Assembly: GCA_026874595.1 (NCBI GenBank)
Contig: CM049309.1
Location: 15,826,576 to 15,890,575, forward strand
Direction of reading: 5' to 3'
Origin: Sipunculus nudus
Lineage: Eukaryota; Annelida; Sipuncula; Golfingiida; Sipunculidae
Length of the DNA stretch: 64,000 nt
A program made the translations under genes and the position numbers. The notes under the pieces are model-generated. The model saw only the letters and a list, made by a program, of their open reading frames with translations, was not told the DNA's origin and did no database searches. Shown here piece after piece: positions 34,409-45,699 of the stretch (position 1 is its first letter; each line of letters begins with the position of its first letter).

Positions 34409-35825
34409 GATAATAAATATTTCAGGTTCCTAATTTATTTATTCATAGACACACATATGGTACAGCGGTTCCCCAGAATGGTCCGTCATATAAGTTATAT
34501 GATTTGGAGTTAATTTATGACACTCATTGCAGAACTGTAACAACAGCTAATCTTTGATCTTTTTACAAAATGTATGAATATTTATATTTTTGACAGTTTA
34601 AATTATTCTTAATACTTTTTTCAAGATCCAGAGGCAGAACTTTTCCGAGCTTTCATTAATTCTGGAACACCGTGACAATGACTTCAATCACGTGGAAGTA
34701 ATTGCTTGTAATATAATTGTAGAAATGTTTATTTAAAAGTATTTTACTGCGAAGAAATGATTGGCTGTCCAAATTATGCTTAAGGACCGCAGAAGGCTGG
34801 GGTCTTGACCTGTAGCTGCTCGACGAAGCAAAAAACATCTTCAGTCAGTCAGTCATTCAGGTATTCAAAAGGACGGGTCATCTTGCTCCGTAAATAGATT
34901 GTTAATAGACATTATAAACATACCTAAGTCCAGTCCACGAGTATTTTTCCATGTTTTTTTTTTACCCAGTACCTGATGTTCGAGGGAATATAAGGTCATT
35001 TATACATATATCTAGAAGCACTAGAGTTCAAGTAAATGGCCATAATTTGTATAAGTAAAGCTAATCAACGATGGCAAGAATCTACGGATTAAGGCATTCG
35101 ACATCCATTCTTCATTAACCCGAATGCCATTTTGTATTTGATCTCTACCTGACCCTATAAAGGTCAATTAACAATTGTCATGCAAATTATCTGTGGCCAT
35201 GGTTCGTAATTACCCGGGGTTTCTTTCCCTGTAGTGTCAGGAACGTTGCCAGTTGTGTCTTAAGGTTGTCCTTTTCCATATGTTCCCGGGGAATTAGAAA
35301 TTACTTTTGAGTTTAGCGAATATTTTTTGCAGCCACGGTTCGGAAATACCCATGGTCCTGTTCCATATGCCCTGAGGAATTTGACATTATTATGGAGTAA
35401 GGCAATGGGTTTATTGCAGCGCCATCTATCATAAATCATGCCAGCGTATCCAGCTTGTGAACTCGGGGCCCCGTCCCGGATGAACGGGGTAGAAGTCGCA
35501 CGGACCATTCCAAACGTAGGGAATGGTAATATGGTAGTTTCCATAAACTTAATCGATAAATGTATGCGCAGCAGAAAGAAACGAAAGATATTCACGGACT
35601 TCCAATTTTATGAACCGTTATTTTCCATATAATCTTACAAAGTAATTACTTTCCTATTTCCCACATAGCCCAAACAACCATAATAATCCACCTGAGCACC
35701 GCCAAACGATATCGTTCGTTACCGGGCTTTCCATATTTTGATTATAATAAGGGTGACACGTGAACTTGCATCCCGCCGCTTTTGGATAACTCCTGGCCCT
35801 AGCATCCAGCTCTGTATCATTCTTG
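34409..35825. other. intergenic, no gene supported
   Basis: A 111-codon - frame at 35260-35595 overlaps a 64-codon + frame. It contains GPWVFPNRGC but shows no domain, no signal peptide and no splice-site support. Confidence 0.45.
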
Positions 35826-36090
35826 AATGAATAAGATATACATCATACAGATTAGATATGACATAATTCTATATCGAATGCATATTTCAGTATACAGTGT
35901 AAAAGATTTAAAAAAATGTTATGCTGTTAGATACATTGTCGTTAAATTGAAGGCATTGTATTTATAAAAAAGTACATATCTAAATCTCATGTAATTGATA
36001 CCTCAATAATATAAATAGTCCAATCGCATCAAACTTCTATTTCAACATTACAAATGGTCGCTATTTGAGAACAAACAGTAAGTAGCATTT
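35826..36090 (-). mobile_element. 3' fragment of the CR1-like element family
   Basis: Aligns in order with 42655-42970, the 3' end of the element below: ATATACATCATACA, CAGATTA-A-ATGACA, GATT-AAA-ATGTTATGC, ATCTCATG-AATT, AATAATATAAA, CATCGCATCAAAC-TCTAT and AAATGGTCG. It keeps the 3' UTR and the last codons only, the usual 5' truncation of non-LTR elements. Confidence 0.75.
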
Positions 36091-37052
36091 CCAAGCGGTT
36101 GCTTGGTACATTTACACACCAGACAGCTTGCATATGTGCTTGCTTAATTCCTGCTGACGAAGCGATATCGACATTTGGGTATTTTAAGTGATTTCATTTT
36201 ATCTATTCCGCTGAAAATTGCTAAATAACTACAATCTTTGAATTAAGGGAAATAAAATAGCTATGACATTGATATATCTCTTCTGCAATTGAAGTTAATG
36301 ATATTGAAAAGCAATGCACGTATAGCAGTTAACTAGATCCATACTACTCTGGCTATGATGTCAAATGTCGTATACGTGTATGGACACCTCTATGCTGAGC
36401 TTGATACAGGCCAAATTTACCCACATTAGCTCCCTTGAACCTACAAAGGACTTTATAAGCGTGTTACAGAGTGAGATATCCACTGAGATAACACAACCAG
36501 TGATTGGCTGCAAATTCTTTAGTGCGGGCCTGTCCTCCAGGCACTTCCGTCCCATGAGGGATTGCATTCAAATGACGACTGATAATGGCCAGCTGGGAAG
36601 GTCAGATTACCTCTAAGGGGGAGGTAAAAAAAAACAACTCGGTCAAGTCAATACGATACCAAGATCGTCAAAGCAAAATTAATGAAAACTGGGCCTTGTG
36701 ATACCCCTCAGGGAACCACAAAATGGCGCCCTAGGCCATTTGCACGTGAGAATGAATTGATGTATTATCAACGCTAGCCTATAGTAATTGTTCTTAATAA
36801 ACATCTTACAACCCCGCAAGGATTTCCCTTTTTAATATTACATGACTCTTACATGAGCGGGTGTCATTGCATTAATGTGATAGAATGTGTAGGTTTAATT
36901 AGCGTTAAATCGATATTGGTTCATCAACACTTCTAGCATCGAGGAACTCGTACAATACATTTTTGTTATGCAAAGAGAACGTGAGCTCTTCTGCTTTTTT
37001 TTCTAATAAAAAACACTAAACCCCAGATGCAACTGCGGAGGCTTGAAATCTT
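36091..37052. other. intergenic, no gene supported
   Basis: An 83-codon + frame at 36365-36616 and an antisense 68-codon frame overlap. Neither has a recognisable domain. Confidence 0.45.
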
Positions 37053-38910
37053 CATGTGAGTGGGTAGACTTGTGTATTTTTCATGAGTGGGTAGACTGGT
37101 GTATATTTCATGAGTGGGTAGACTGGTGTATATTTCATGAGTGGGTAGACTGGTGTATATTTCATGAGTGGGTAGACTGGTGTATATTTCATGAGTGGGT
37201 AGACTGGTGTATATTTCATGAGTGGGTAGACTGGTGTATATTTCATGAGTGGGTAGACTGGTGTATATTTCATGAGTGGGTAGACTGGTGTATATTTCAT
37301 GAGTGGGTAGACTGGTGTATATTTCATGAGTGGGTAGACTGGTGTATATTTCATGAGTGGGTAGACTGGTGTATATTTCATGAGTGGGTAGACTGGTGTA
37401 TATTCATGAGTGGGTAGACTTGTGTATATTTCATGAGTGGGTAGACTGGTGTATATTTCATGAGTGGGTAGACTGGTGTATATTTCATGAGTGGGTAGAC
37501 TGGTGTATATTTCATGAGTGGATAGACTGGTGTATATTTCATGAGTGGGTAGACTGGTGTATATTCATGAGTGGGTAGACTGGTGTATATTCATGAGCGG
37601 GTAGACTGGTGTATATTTCATGAGTGGGTAGACTGGTGTATATTTCATGAGTGGGTAGACTGGTGTATATTCATGAGTGGGTAGACTTGTGTTTATTTCA
37701 TGAGTGGGTAGACTGGTGTATATTTCATGAGTGGGTAGACTGGTGTATATTTCATGAGTGGGTAGACTGGTGTATATTTCATGAGTGGGTAGACTGGTGT
37801 ATATTTCATGAGTGGGTAGACTGGTGTATATTTCATGAGTGGGTAGACTGGTGTATATTTCATGAGTGGGTAGACTGGTGTATATTGCATAGGTGGGTAG
37901 ACTGGTGTATATTTCATGAGTGGGTAGACTGGTGTATATTTCATGAGTGGGTAGACTGGTGTATATTTCATGAGTGGGTAGACTGGTGTATATTTCATGA
38001 GTGGGTAGACTGGTGTATATTTCATGAGTGGGTAGACTGGTGTATATTTCATGAGTGGGTAGACTGGTGTATATTTCATGAGTGGGTAGACTGGTGTATA
38101 TTTCATGAGTGGGTAGACTGGTGTATATTTCATGAGTGGGTAGACTTGTGTATATTTCATGAGTGGGTAGACTGGTGTATATTTCATGAGTGGGTAGACT
38201 GGTGTATATTCATGAGTGGGTAGACTTGTGTTTATTTCATGAGTGGGTAGACTGGTGTATATTTCATGAGTGGGTAGACTGGTGTATATTTCATGAGTGG
38301 GTAGACTGGTGTATATTTCATGAGTGGGTAGACTGGTGTATATTTCATGAGTGGGTAGACTGGTGTATATTTCATGAGTGGGTAGACTGGTGTATATTTC
38401 ATGAGTGGGTAGACTGGTGTATATTTCATGAGTGGGTAGACTTGTGTATATTTCATGAGTGGGTAGACTGGTGTATATTTCATGAGTGGGTAGACTGGTG
38501 TATATTCATGAGTGGGTAGACTGGTGTATATTTCATGAGTGGGTAGACTGGTGTATATTTCATGAGTGGGTAGACTGGTGTATATTTCATGAGTGGGTAG
38601 ACTGGTGTATATTTCATGAGTGGGTAGACTGGTGTATATTTCATGAGTGGGTAGACTGGTGTATATTTCATGAGTGGGTAGACTGGTGTATATTTCATGA
38701 GTGGGTAGACTTGTGTATATTTCATGAGCGGGTAGACTTGTGTATATTTCATGAGCGGGTAGACTGGTGTATATTTCATGAGTGGGTAGACTGGTGTATA
38801 TTTCATGAGTGGGTAGACTGGTGTATATTCATGAGCGGGTAGACTGGTGTATATTTCATGAGTGGGTAGACTGGTGTATATTTCATGAGTGGATAGACTG
38901 GTGTATATTT
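37053..38910 (+). repeat. 27-bp minisatellite, 69 units
   Basis: The unit is CATGAGTGGGTAGACTGG followed by TGTATATTT. The first unit is 29 bp (37053-37081); then 68 units follow, seven of them 26 bp long through loss of one T (near 37404, 37567, 37593, 37672, 38210, 38508 and 38832). Variants (ACTTGTGT, GTTTATTT, GAGCGGG, GGATAGA, one TTGCATAGG) are distributed in blocks, so segments have been copied as groups: the run of a 26-mer, ACTTGTGTTTATTT and seven standard units starts at both about 37651 and 38190. All frames that stay open (HEWVDWCIF on +, MKYTPVYPL on -) follow from a period divisible by three. Confidence 0.98.
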
Positions 38911-39138
38911 CATTACGCGAGATGAACCAGCTGTTGTTTAATAATTAATGAATTCTTTTTGTTGATATTCAAGTGTTATGTATAGCATTATACTGCGGAA
39001 ATATTGTAAACTGATATTTCAAAGGGATATAAAATATACAACAATATATATAAATTAATCTACAAATTATAAAAGATGATTTTTTACCTAATAGGTATTA
39101 TAAAATGTCGTAAATGGAAAGAAACCACAAAAGGCATA
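38911..39138. other. A+T-rich flank
   Basis: No feature visible. Confidence 0.5.
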
Positions 39139-39446
39139 CAGTAGAGCGTCGTTTATCCGAAAAGCTCGGGAGACAGAGGTTTTGTTCGGAGATACGATCG
39201 TTCGAATAACCAGTTTCGCAATATTCACCATGATTGTTAAAAACACTGGACGTTTCAGATACCTTGGCAACTACATTTTTCCCATGAAATTTTATCAATT
39301 TATGATATAAAATACATTGAATTAATTATTTATTGGTCCTAGAAAATAAAATTGTATTACTTTTGCCTGCTAATAACCATGCATTACCAATGAATTTAAT
39401 TTAAAAACTTTTGTTGGTTCATTGTTCGGATTTCGGATAAACGATA
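39139..39446. mobile_element. pogo/Tigger-like MITE, right end diverged
   Basis: The left end, after TA, reads CAGTAGAGCGTCGTTTATCC, a type of terminus seen in pogo-group elements. Near 39428-39446 the inverted counterpart TTTCGGATAAACGAT is present. Its outermost 10 bp no longer match. Internal TTGTTCGGA also occurs in both halves. Confidence 0.55.
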
Positions 39447-39524
39447 AAAACATTCGTTTCTCAAATATTTAATATTATTATATATATATTATATTTATTT
39501 ATATATATTATATTTGATTATATA

Positions 39525-39785
39525 TTAATAAATAGAATTATAGACTTTGATTCCATTTCTGAGACATTATACATCTAAACTTTATTTATAATGAGGCTAT
39601 ACTCGAAATTAATACCTAAAATCTTATTCTTAATTGTTATACATTTAAATTTTAAATGTGTCCCACACAATAAAAGTTAAGTATATATATGGGGGTTATA
39701 AAAAAGTTGTCCCACGATTCTTACCCAGCCCCCCCACCCCCCACCCCGACCACCACACTGGAAGATAAGTTGACGCCACTAAGCA
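39525..39785. repeat. dispersed repeat R9, copy 2
   Basis: Contains TAGAATTATAGACTTTGATT and CCATTTCTGAG, a C-rich run at about 39729-39745, and the terminus AAGATAAGTTGACGCCACT (39764-39782). That terminus is the inverse of the GTGGCGTCAATTTATCTTC terminus at about 46337. Confidence 0.6.
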
Positions 39786-40545
39786 TATTACAAGACTGGT
39801 CGCTGACTTTTCATAGTCTTTGTGGACAAGCATGGGTTAGTTATAAACGTTTTAACGAGTGTTACAGTCTCAGTGTTACCCAAAAGTAAAATAAAGAAGA
39901 CAAAGCTCCATTCCATGTTTGCCCTAATATGTAGTCCGGAAATGCATAATTGGTAAAACCCTTCTTCTAAAATATTATCTGTTTTACTTGAATCGTCTCC
40001 GTTTTGGTTCAAACTGTTTTAACCTTAATAAGTTACATAAATTTATGCAACCGCTCTTGTTATTGCCATAGAGTCTCTTCTTGAACATGAGCTAACAGGA
40101 CTGACATGATATAAATGAGGTTTAATATGAATTAACCTGAAATGTTTTCTTTGTTTGGAGTGTGGGTCGCTAGGACATGATTGACACTCCCAGACTGCAT
40201 TATTTAAATTTATGTAACCCTTCATTTTAATTAAAGACATAGGCAACTAGACTTTTTGTGAATGTCATCGACAGTGATTCAGTGTTGAGAACGTTCGGAA
40301 TAACACTGTTGCGGCTTCATATTCGTGAGGTTATTTATTCGCGAGTTTCACTTTCACGAGGGTTTCATTTTCTTGATTTACCATAGGGTAACTTTATGTA
40401 CCTAACAATTATTATGAGTTTTTCTAATATGTTCGCAAAATCTTAACATCGAACAGGAAATGCTTCATGCAATACAGGCGGATACACAAAAGAATTGGTA
40501 TTATTTACATAATCAGTCTTTGAATAATGGGATGCTAATATTTTA
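39786..40545. other. intergenic, nothing recognised
   Basis: A TTCGCGAGTTTCACTTTCAC stretch near 40338 belongs to the CGCGAA-rich repeat type seen at 40863-41190. Confidence 0.5.
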
Positions 40546-40842
40546 TGCTTGTAGCGATGGTGTAATGGGTAAGGTGCCGGGCTTATGATCGAGAGTTCGT
40601 GAGTTTGAATCCTGGTCAGACCCCAACGTGCTAAGACCCTCAGGCAAGGCCCCAACCGCAAGTATGCCTCTGTCCCCTAAGCAGTAGAAATGGGTATCAG
40701 TAAATACTGGGAAGGTAACCTGCGATGGAGTAGCGTCCATCCAGGAGGAGTTTAACTCCTAAGTTACAACCAAAACCGGGATAAGCTCCGGCCTGATGAG
40801 CCATTAGGCTCGGGTGTAAAAGCCCAACAGACTTTACCTTTA
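40546..40842 (+). repeat. tRNA-derived SINE (family S3)
   Basis: The head TGTAGCGATGGTGTAATGGG / TAAGGTGCC has an A-box-like element and GTGAGTTTGAATCCTGG is the B box. The body includes CTGCGATGGAGTAGCGTCCA then TCCAGG, a core resembling conserved animal SINE cores (from memory). It ends near AGACTTTACCTTT. Confidence 0.7.
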
Positions 40843-40862
40843 ATACTAATATTTATGCAGCA

Positions 40863-41190
40863 GGCACATTATATGTGAGATGCCATTGAAGCTACAAATT
40901 GAATTACTGTTCACCTTTTCAAATGTGGCGTCTTATTCGCGAAGGTTTAATTTTCGCGATAGCGTCCCATTAGTGAATATCGCGAATTTGATACACTCGC
41001 GAAAAAAAAAGCTTGCACGTATTTGGTACATTATGTGTGAGATGCAATTGAAGCTACAAATTAAATTACTGCTCATCTTTGCAAATGTGGCGTCTTCTTC
41101 GCGAAGGTTTAATTTTTGCGATAACCTCCCCATCGCGCATATCGCGAATTTGGTACCCTCGCGAACAAAAGGGCTAGCACAGTATTTGGT
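40863..41190 (+). repeat. tandem duplication, about 161-bp period, CGCGAA-rich
   Basis: Two copies start at 40863 and 41024. Each has ATTATRTGTGAGATGC, TTGAAGCTACAAATT, AAATGTGGCGTCTT, TTCGCGAAGGTTTAATTTT, ATATCGCGAATTTG and CTCGCGAA. Antisense frames through it are artefacts. Confidence 0.85.
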
Positions 41191-41424
41191 AATTGCATTT
41201 TCATATATACGTCTGAAATCTTTATAGATCAGAAGGAAATCGACATCGGAAATCAGGAAAAAAAATTGCACGTTTTGGGCCTTGTGTCCTTGAAAATAGG
41301 TCAAGGTCACTGAAACTGGGTCAAAGTAATTGGACCATAGCAAGGTACACTCTAATTGGACCATAGTACATTCTGAGTAAGTATCAATTAAATCAGATAA
41401 ATATTTACAGAATAATAATAATAA
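41191..41424. other. intergenic, nothing recognised
   Basis: No feature visible apart from a duplicated AATTGGACCATAG near 41330-41360. Confidence 0.45.
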
Positions 41425-42410
41425 ATAGTGAACATAAGGTTGTGGGTTCGAGTCCGCAGTCCGCTTTAAAGGCCGGCATACACGTTGCGACCCGACTCAA
41501 CTCAACTCAACTGGGCCCGACTGAACAGGTTTCCTCAAGTTTTCTACAGTTTATTCCAGTTTTTGACCCTGCAGACTGACGAAAACTGGGGTGCATACAC
41601 ATAACGACCCGACTCAACTCAACTGGATCGACGGCAGAGGTGGTACATTCAAATCAACAAAAATGGTGACAAGCTTGTGACATATGAAAGCAAAGTCATT
41701 AGGCAACCCTAATACATGTCATATTATTTATCAGTATACATGTATGTATCTGTATGTCGCCCTTTCAATTCTTCTCATCGCATAGCTGAATTAATTTAGA
41801 TGATAAATTTTAGTTTTAAAATAGTATTCGACGTCCTGTGATATACACTATAGTATATATTCTACATCCGTGAACATGAAGCATATTGATATTATGCTGA
41901 CATTGTACTGGTGACATTGGCTATATGGATATATATTCATATATAATGCGCGCATAGTGTTCATGTAATGATTTGTTGTCTTTCTCTGCACCATACGATT
42001 TAGGCCAAGAAGATCACATGACCGAGGTACTCATGTGATCAGAGACGTAGATGTGATTGGTTGCTGACTGTACTTCTGAACGACGCGACTCAACTGGACA
42101 CGATTTTTTCTGACACTGCCAGAAACCAAAAACTGACGCCGACTGGTGCCGACTCTGGTTGAGTCGGGTCGTTTTCGCGCATATACTTTGCGACGCGACT
42201 CAACTCAACTCAACTAAACAGTTTTTTACCTGTTGAGTTGAGTCGGGTCGCAACGTGTATGCCGGCCTTAAGTCTCCTAGGCAAAGTCTTTATCACAAGG
42301 GTGCGCTCTCTCGACCCAGGAGTGGATGGGGCACTGGTCACGGGTGGCACGCAAATGTAGAACTAAAACCATCTAGCGCTTATGGCTGCTTGGGTTGTAT
42401 GCTCCAGGGG
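41425..42410 (+). repeat. tRNA-derived SINE split by a TTAA element
   Basis: The left piece (41425-41469) carries a B-box-like GTTGTGGGTTCGAGTCCGCA. After the inserted element the right piece (42268 to about 42410) continues with GTCTCCTAGGCAAAGTCTTT, CACAAGGGTGCGCTCTC and GGGCACTGGTCACGG, typical SINE body sequence. The upstream A box is not clear. Confidence 0.5.
41466..42271. mobile_element. non-autonomous DNA element with TTAA flanks and about 38-bp inverted ends
   Basis: TTAA lies at 41466-41469 and 42268-42271. Inside them GGCCGGCATACACGTTGCGA then CCCGACTCAACTCAAC (41471 onward) is mirrored at the right end (to 42267), with one extra A on the left. The roughly 800-bp interior repeats CGACCCGACTCAACTCAACT both ways and has no open frame. 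TTAA duplication is the piggyBac-type signature; other superfamilies with TTAA are possible. Confidence 0.85.
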
Positions 42411-42444
42411 ATCTGAGAAAAATTCAAGAACGGACCGCACAATA

Positions 42445-42555
42445 ACGCTCAATTAGGGTGCAAATATTTTCGTCAATTTTGGCAACGCCTCATGGCTTAC
42501 AAGTACGCTGTCACTGTACATAAACATGAGAAATTGTTAGCTTTCTTAGTATACT
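42445..42555 (+). repeat. dispersed repeat R1, copy 2, left part
   Basis: GTGCAAATATTTTCGTCAAT, TTTGGCAACGCCTCATGG and TACGCTGTCACTG match 29545-29625. The match then stops where the CR1-like element begins. Confidence 0.7.
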
Positions 42556-42915
42556 GATTTATTTATTTATTTCAAACATCTTTTACCAGGATAGCCTGTA
42601 TTCAGCACATTTGCTGGTTTTCTACAGGGTCCTGGATAAAGTTAGAACATATAAAATGAATAAAATATACATCATACATATACAGATTAAACATGACAAA
42701 GTGTTATATATATTAAATACATAGTTGAATATATCGCGAACGATTAAAAGATGTTATGCAGTAATGGAACATAGTCGAACGATTAAAAGATGTTATGCAG
42801 TAAAGGAACATAGTCGTTACATATAAAATAAAATGAAATACATATCAATCTCATGAAATTTATGAAAGGACGATTTGTGGTAATATACAAGTTAGAATAA
42901 TATAAAACTGTGCTA

Positions 42916-43149
42916 TCATCGCATCAAACATCTATATAAAAGCTTAAAATGGTCGTGATCTGAGGCATACTTTAAGGATAAAGGCAGTTGATTCCATAGA
43001 TATGGACCTGCATAGCTAAAACTAGATTTAAAACGTTCACGCCTGGGCTTCGGTAAAATCAAATTATGGCTGTCAGAAGATCGTGTTTCATATGGCATCC
43101 GTTGCAACCTGAGAACAGTTTTAAAATATCCAGGTACGTCTTCAGACAA
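42916..43149 (-). pseudogene. retrotransposon C-terminal domain, fragment
   Basis: Contains MPYETRSSDSHNLILPKPRR and SFSYAGPYLWNQLPLSLK, the conserved C-terminal motif that follows the thumb in CR1/Jockey-type proteins. It is separated from the RT fragment by a stop and by an apparent loss of the intervening region, since only about 25 residues separate the palm from this domain. Confidence 0.8.
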
Positions 43150-43153
43150 TCAT

Positions 43154-44302
43154 TTATATACAATTGAACACAAAAAATACCGATACCTTTCTTAGTTGTT
43201 TAATTAATGACGCAGACGAAGTGTCAAGAGCGATGTCAATAATTTTTTGAAGGCGGTTAGGCGCCTCAGCGGGTGAATCTGAGGAAGTATATATTGAGAT
43301 GTCATCCGCATATATCATACATTTCTCTTTTAAATATTTAGGCAAGTCATTAATATACACAAGGAATAAAACCGGACCTAGAATTGTGCCTTGAGGGGTC
43401 CCGTTATTCAAAAACGAACTCTTTAGAGAGTTCTCCATTCACACATACTAATTGTCTTCTGTTAGACAAATAATTTTTAAACCATATAAGTTCAGTATCG
43501 ATGACGCCGTATTGTTTCAGTTTGCTAAATAAAATTGAATGATTTAGGCGGTCAAATCCTTTTCTTATGTCCATGAAGCAAGCTACAGTAATTTTATTAT
43601 TGTTCATGTTTGTTAAACATTCATCTATTACTGTGTGCAGTGCGAGAGGCGCAGATCTATTTGAGAGATAAGCAAATTGTTAATTCGAGAATACTTTGTT
43701 TTTACAGAAAAGGTTAATTAAGTTATATTTGACGAATGATTCCAATATCTGAGGTATATGACCAATGATAGATATTGGTCGATACTTATTTGGGTCACTC
43801 TCCTTACCCGAGCCTTTATATATAGGAACGATCTTGACAGTTTTTCAATCATTAGGGATTATACCACTTTGAAGAGAACAATTATACAGATACGCAAGAC
43901 TTTGTGAAATGAATGAAGCGGCTATTTTAAGAAGAAAACCAGACATACCAAGAAAATCGTCAGACATACGAGGACTAATTTTTAATAATTGTGATAAAAC
44001 GAAGTTTGTTGAAACGGACGGAAAATGGAAGGCTTTTGTGGAGTAGGTTCTGGGACGTACGCTATCGATAGGGTTGGTGTTATGAAAACGATTACCAATA
44101 TTAGTCCCTATCATACTATAAAAAAAAGTTGACTTATATCGAGTCTAGAAGTACTTTTGGTTGATTTAGATGGTATATAATGCTTTAAGGTCTTCCAGAT
44201 TCCGCCTGGTTTAGAATTATTATACAAGATTAATTTATTATAATTCTGACGACGAGCTTTACGTATTTCTTTTGTAACTTGGTTTCGAAGACATCTGTAC
44301 AA
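43154..44302 (-). pseudogene. reverse transcriptase domain, broken
   Basis: Fragments in order show the pre-RT linker (VTKEIRKARRQNYNKLI), the fingers and N-terminal palm (PSVSTNFVL, KTVKIVPIYKGSG, YRPISI), the catalytic FMDIRKGFDRLNH, GTPQGTILGPVLFLVYINDL and IYADDISIY. In-frame stops fall where tryptophan is expected after IPND and before QFAYLSNRS. Frameshifts occur near 44112 and near 43420. Inactive relic. Confidence 0.9.
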
Positions 44303-44407
44303 TTTCCAGTCACCGGTATTATTTGATAGTTTAGCTTTCCTATGGGCGGATTATCTGGGGTGTATCATATTAAGTAATGCAATAGTAATCCATTTATTAT
44401 GAGTTGA

Positions 44408-45431
44408 TCATATTCTGCGCTTATAAAATGGTGCATGAGTATTACAAATTTTAATAAATTCATAGCGCCAAATTTGCCATGCTAAATTTATATCTGTTAT
44501 TTGCGAGGTGTGAGTAAGAAATGTAGATGAAAGCAATTCATCAATAAATTTGATCCTGTCAAATCGACGGAGGCTCCGAGAAAATACTGACTTAGAAGAT
44601 TTATTCTGTGGTTGTTTATTTATTACAGCCGTAACGAGAAAATGGTCACTTAGGCTTAAGGGATACACAGCTGAGGTTGAGAACATATTCGGATCAGACG
44701 TTAAAATCAAATCTATAATCGTAGAAGACGTCGGACTTACTCTGGTTGGCTCGGTTATTATTTGATGAAAGCCAAACATTTTCTCAAACAAATCTAATTT
44801 GCTGTTGGTGACCTTTTCATGACATTTGTAATCAATATTAAAATCGCCCAACAAAATAACGTGCTTATTACTACTAACAGCTTCTCCAACAATATTTAAC
44901 AGTTCATTAATGTAAACAACGTTAGCACTAGGTGGTCTGTAAATTGAACCGATTAAAAACTTTTTCATCCTGACGTTTACAGTTACCCAAACACTTTCTA
45001 CCACGTTACATTTTAAGGCAATACGCTCTGGTTTCAATAATTGTAAAACAGAAGTGACGACGCCACCACCTTGCCGGTTCCTATCAAATCTGAAGAGAGT
45101 ATAATTATCAATACGAAGCTGAGAATCATATATATTTTTATCGAGCCAAGATTCAGTGGTCATGTGGTCTAAGACGCGAGAAAATTAAACGAATCTCATC
45201 TAATTTTGGGAGCAAGCTACGAACATTTAGATGAGCTAACGGTGTACTTTTGGAGGCAGAACGATTTAGTAAGGGTTTAAACGAAGGATAGGGATCAACA
45301 TCAGTAGTGATTGTAGGAGACTGGTCCAAACTTGATGTACGTAGATTTGATGAAGTGGGAGTGGTACTGCTAAACAAATTATAATGACTCGGTAATAATA
45401 TGCACAACATTAGTCTTAGCGAGAACATCAA
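44408..45431 (-). pseudogene. APE-type endonuclease domain of the retrotransposon
   Basis: The N-terminal LNVRSLLPKLDEIRLIF (45153-45431) lies in one frame. After a one-frame shift near 45160 comes TTESWLDKN, then FRFDRNRQGGGV, IGSIYRPP, LLGDFNIDY, a threonine-rich segment, TIIDLILTSDP and LSDHFLV (44408-45163). These are the catalytic blocks of the retrotransposon endonuclease that nicks target DNA. A TGA follows YKRRI and a further TAA lies before the RT linker in the same frame. Confidence 0.92.
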
Positions 45432-45672
45432 TGAGTGTAGCGAAATTACCCTGCATGATTTTACAACCTTTCCTATTTAGATGAATGCCATCACGCCCTA
45501 TACAAGGGGTATCTATGTTAACATTGTCCAAGAATGACCATTTGTTATTGATACAAATGACCTCAATAGCCGCATTGACTAGTCGTAATGTTCTATCTTC
45601 ATCGCTTGTACACCTTCTTTTGATAACTGAGCCAAAGATGACATTGGTAATGTCCTTATTATAACGCAACAC
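45379..45672 (-). pseudogene. SGNH-esterase-like C-terminus upstream of the endonuclease
   Basis: A 97-codon frame ends in IGRDGIHLNRKGCKIMQGNF, which resembles block V (DxxH) of SGNH/GDSL esterase folds carried by some CR1-type elements ahead of the endonuclease. Only the C-terminal part is present, consistent with 5' truncation near 45690. The active-site Ser block is not in the window. Confidence 0.55.
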
Positions 45673-45699
45673 TCTCTATTGTTCTCTAACAAAAACTAC

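Larger units (their letters stand above)
42556..45690 (-). mobile_element. CR1/Jockey-type non-LTR retrotransposon, decayed
   Basis: Read on the - strand the order is an esterase-like segment (45672-45379), an APE-type endonuclease (45431-44408), a reverse transcriptase (44302-43154), a C-terminal domain (43149-42916), a 3' UTR, and a short AAATAAATAAAT tail at 42556-42572. The APE endonuclease, YADD palm motif and short A-rich microsatellite tail point to the CR1/L2/Jockey group; exact clade needs a tree. It is dead: in-frame stops, at least two frameshifts and a deletion after the palm. It sits inside repeat R1, whose halves flank it. Confidence 0.88.

Noticed and set aside
35260-35632. 111-codon - frame with GPWVFPNRGC
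   Set aside because: Looked briefly like a kringle-type motif, but cysteines and spacing do not fit and there is no splice support.
36365-36616. 83-codon + frame
   Set aside because: No signal peptide, domain or splice context; an antisense frame is also open.
37043-38842. Long open frames on both strands (HEWVDWCIF and MKYTPVYPL repeats), up to 190 codons
   Set aside because: The 27-bp period is divisible by three, so any frame without a stop in one unit stays open. Frames shift at every 26-bp unit and there is no start, signal or splice context.
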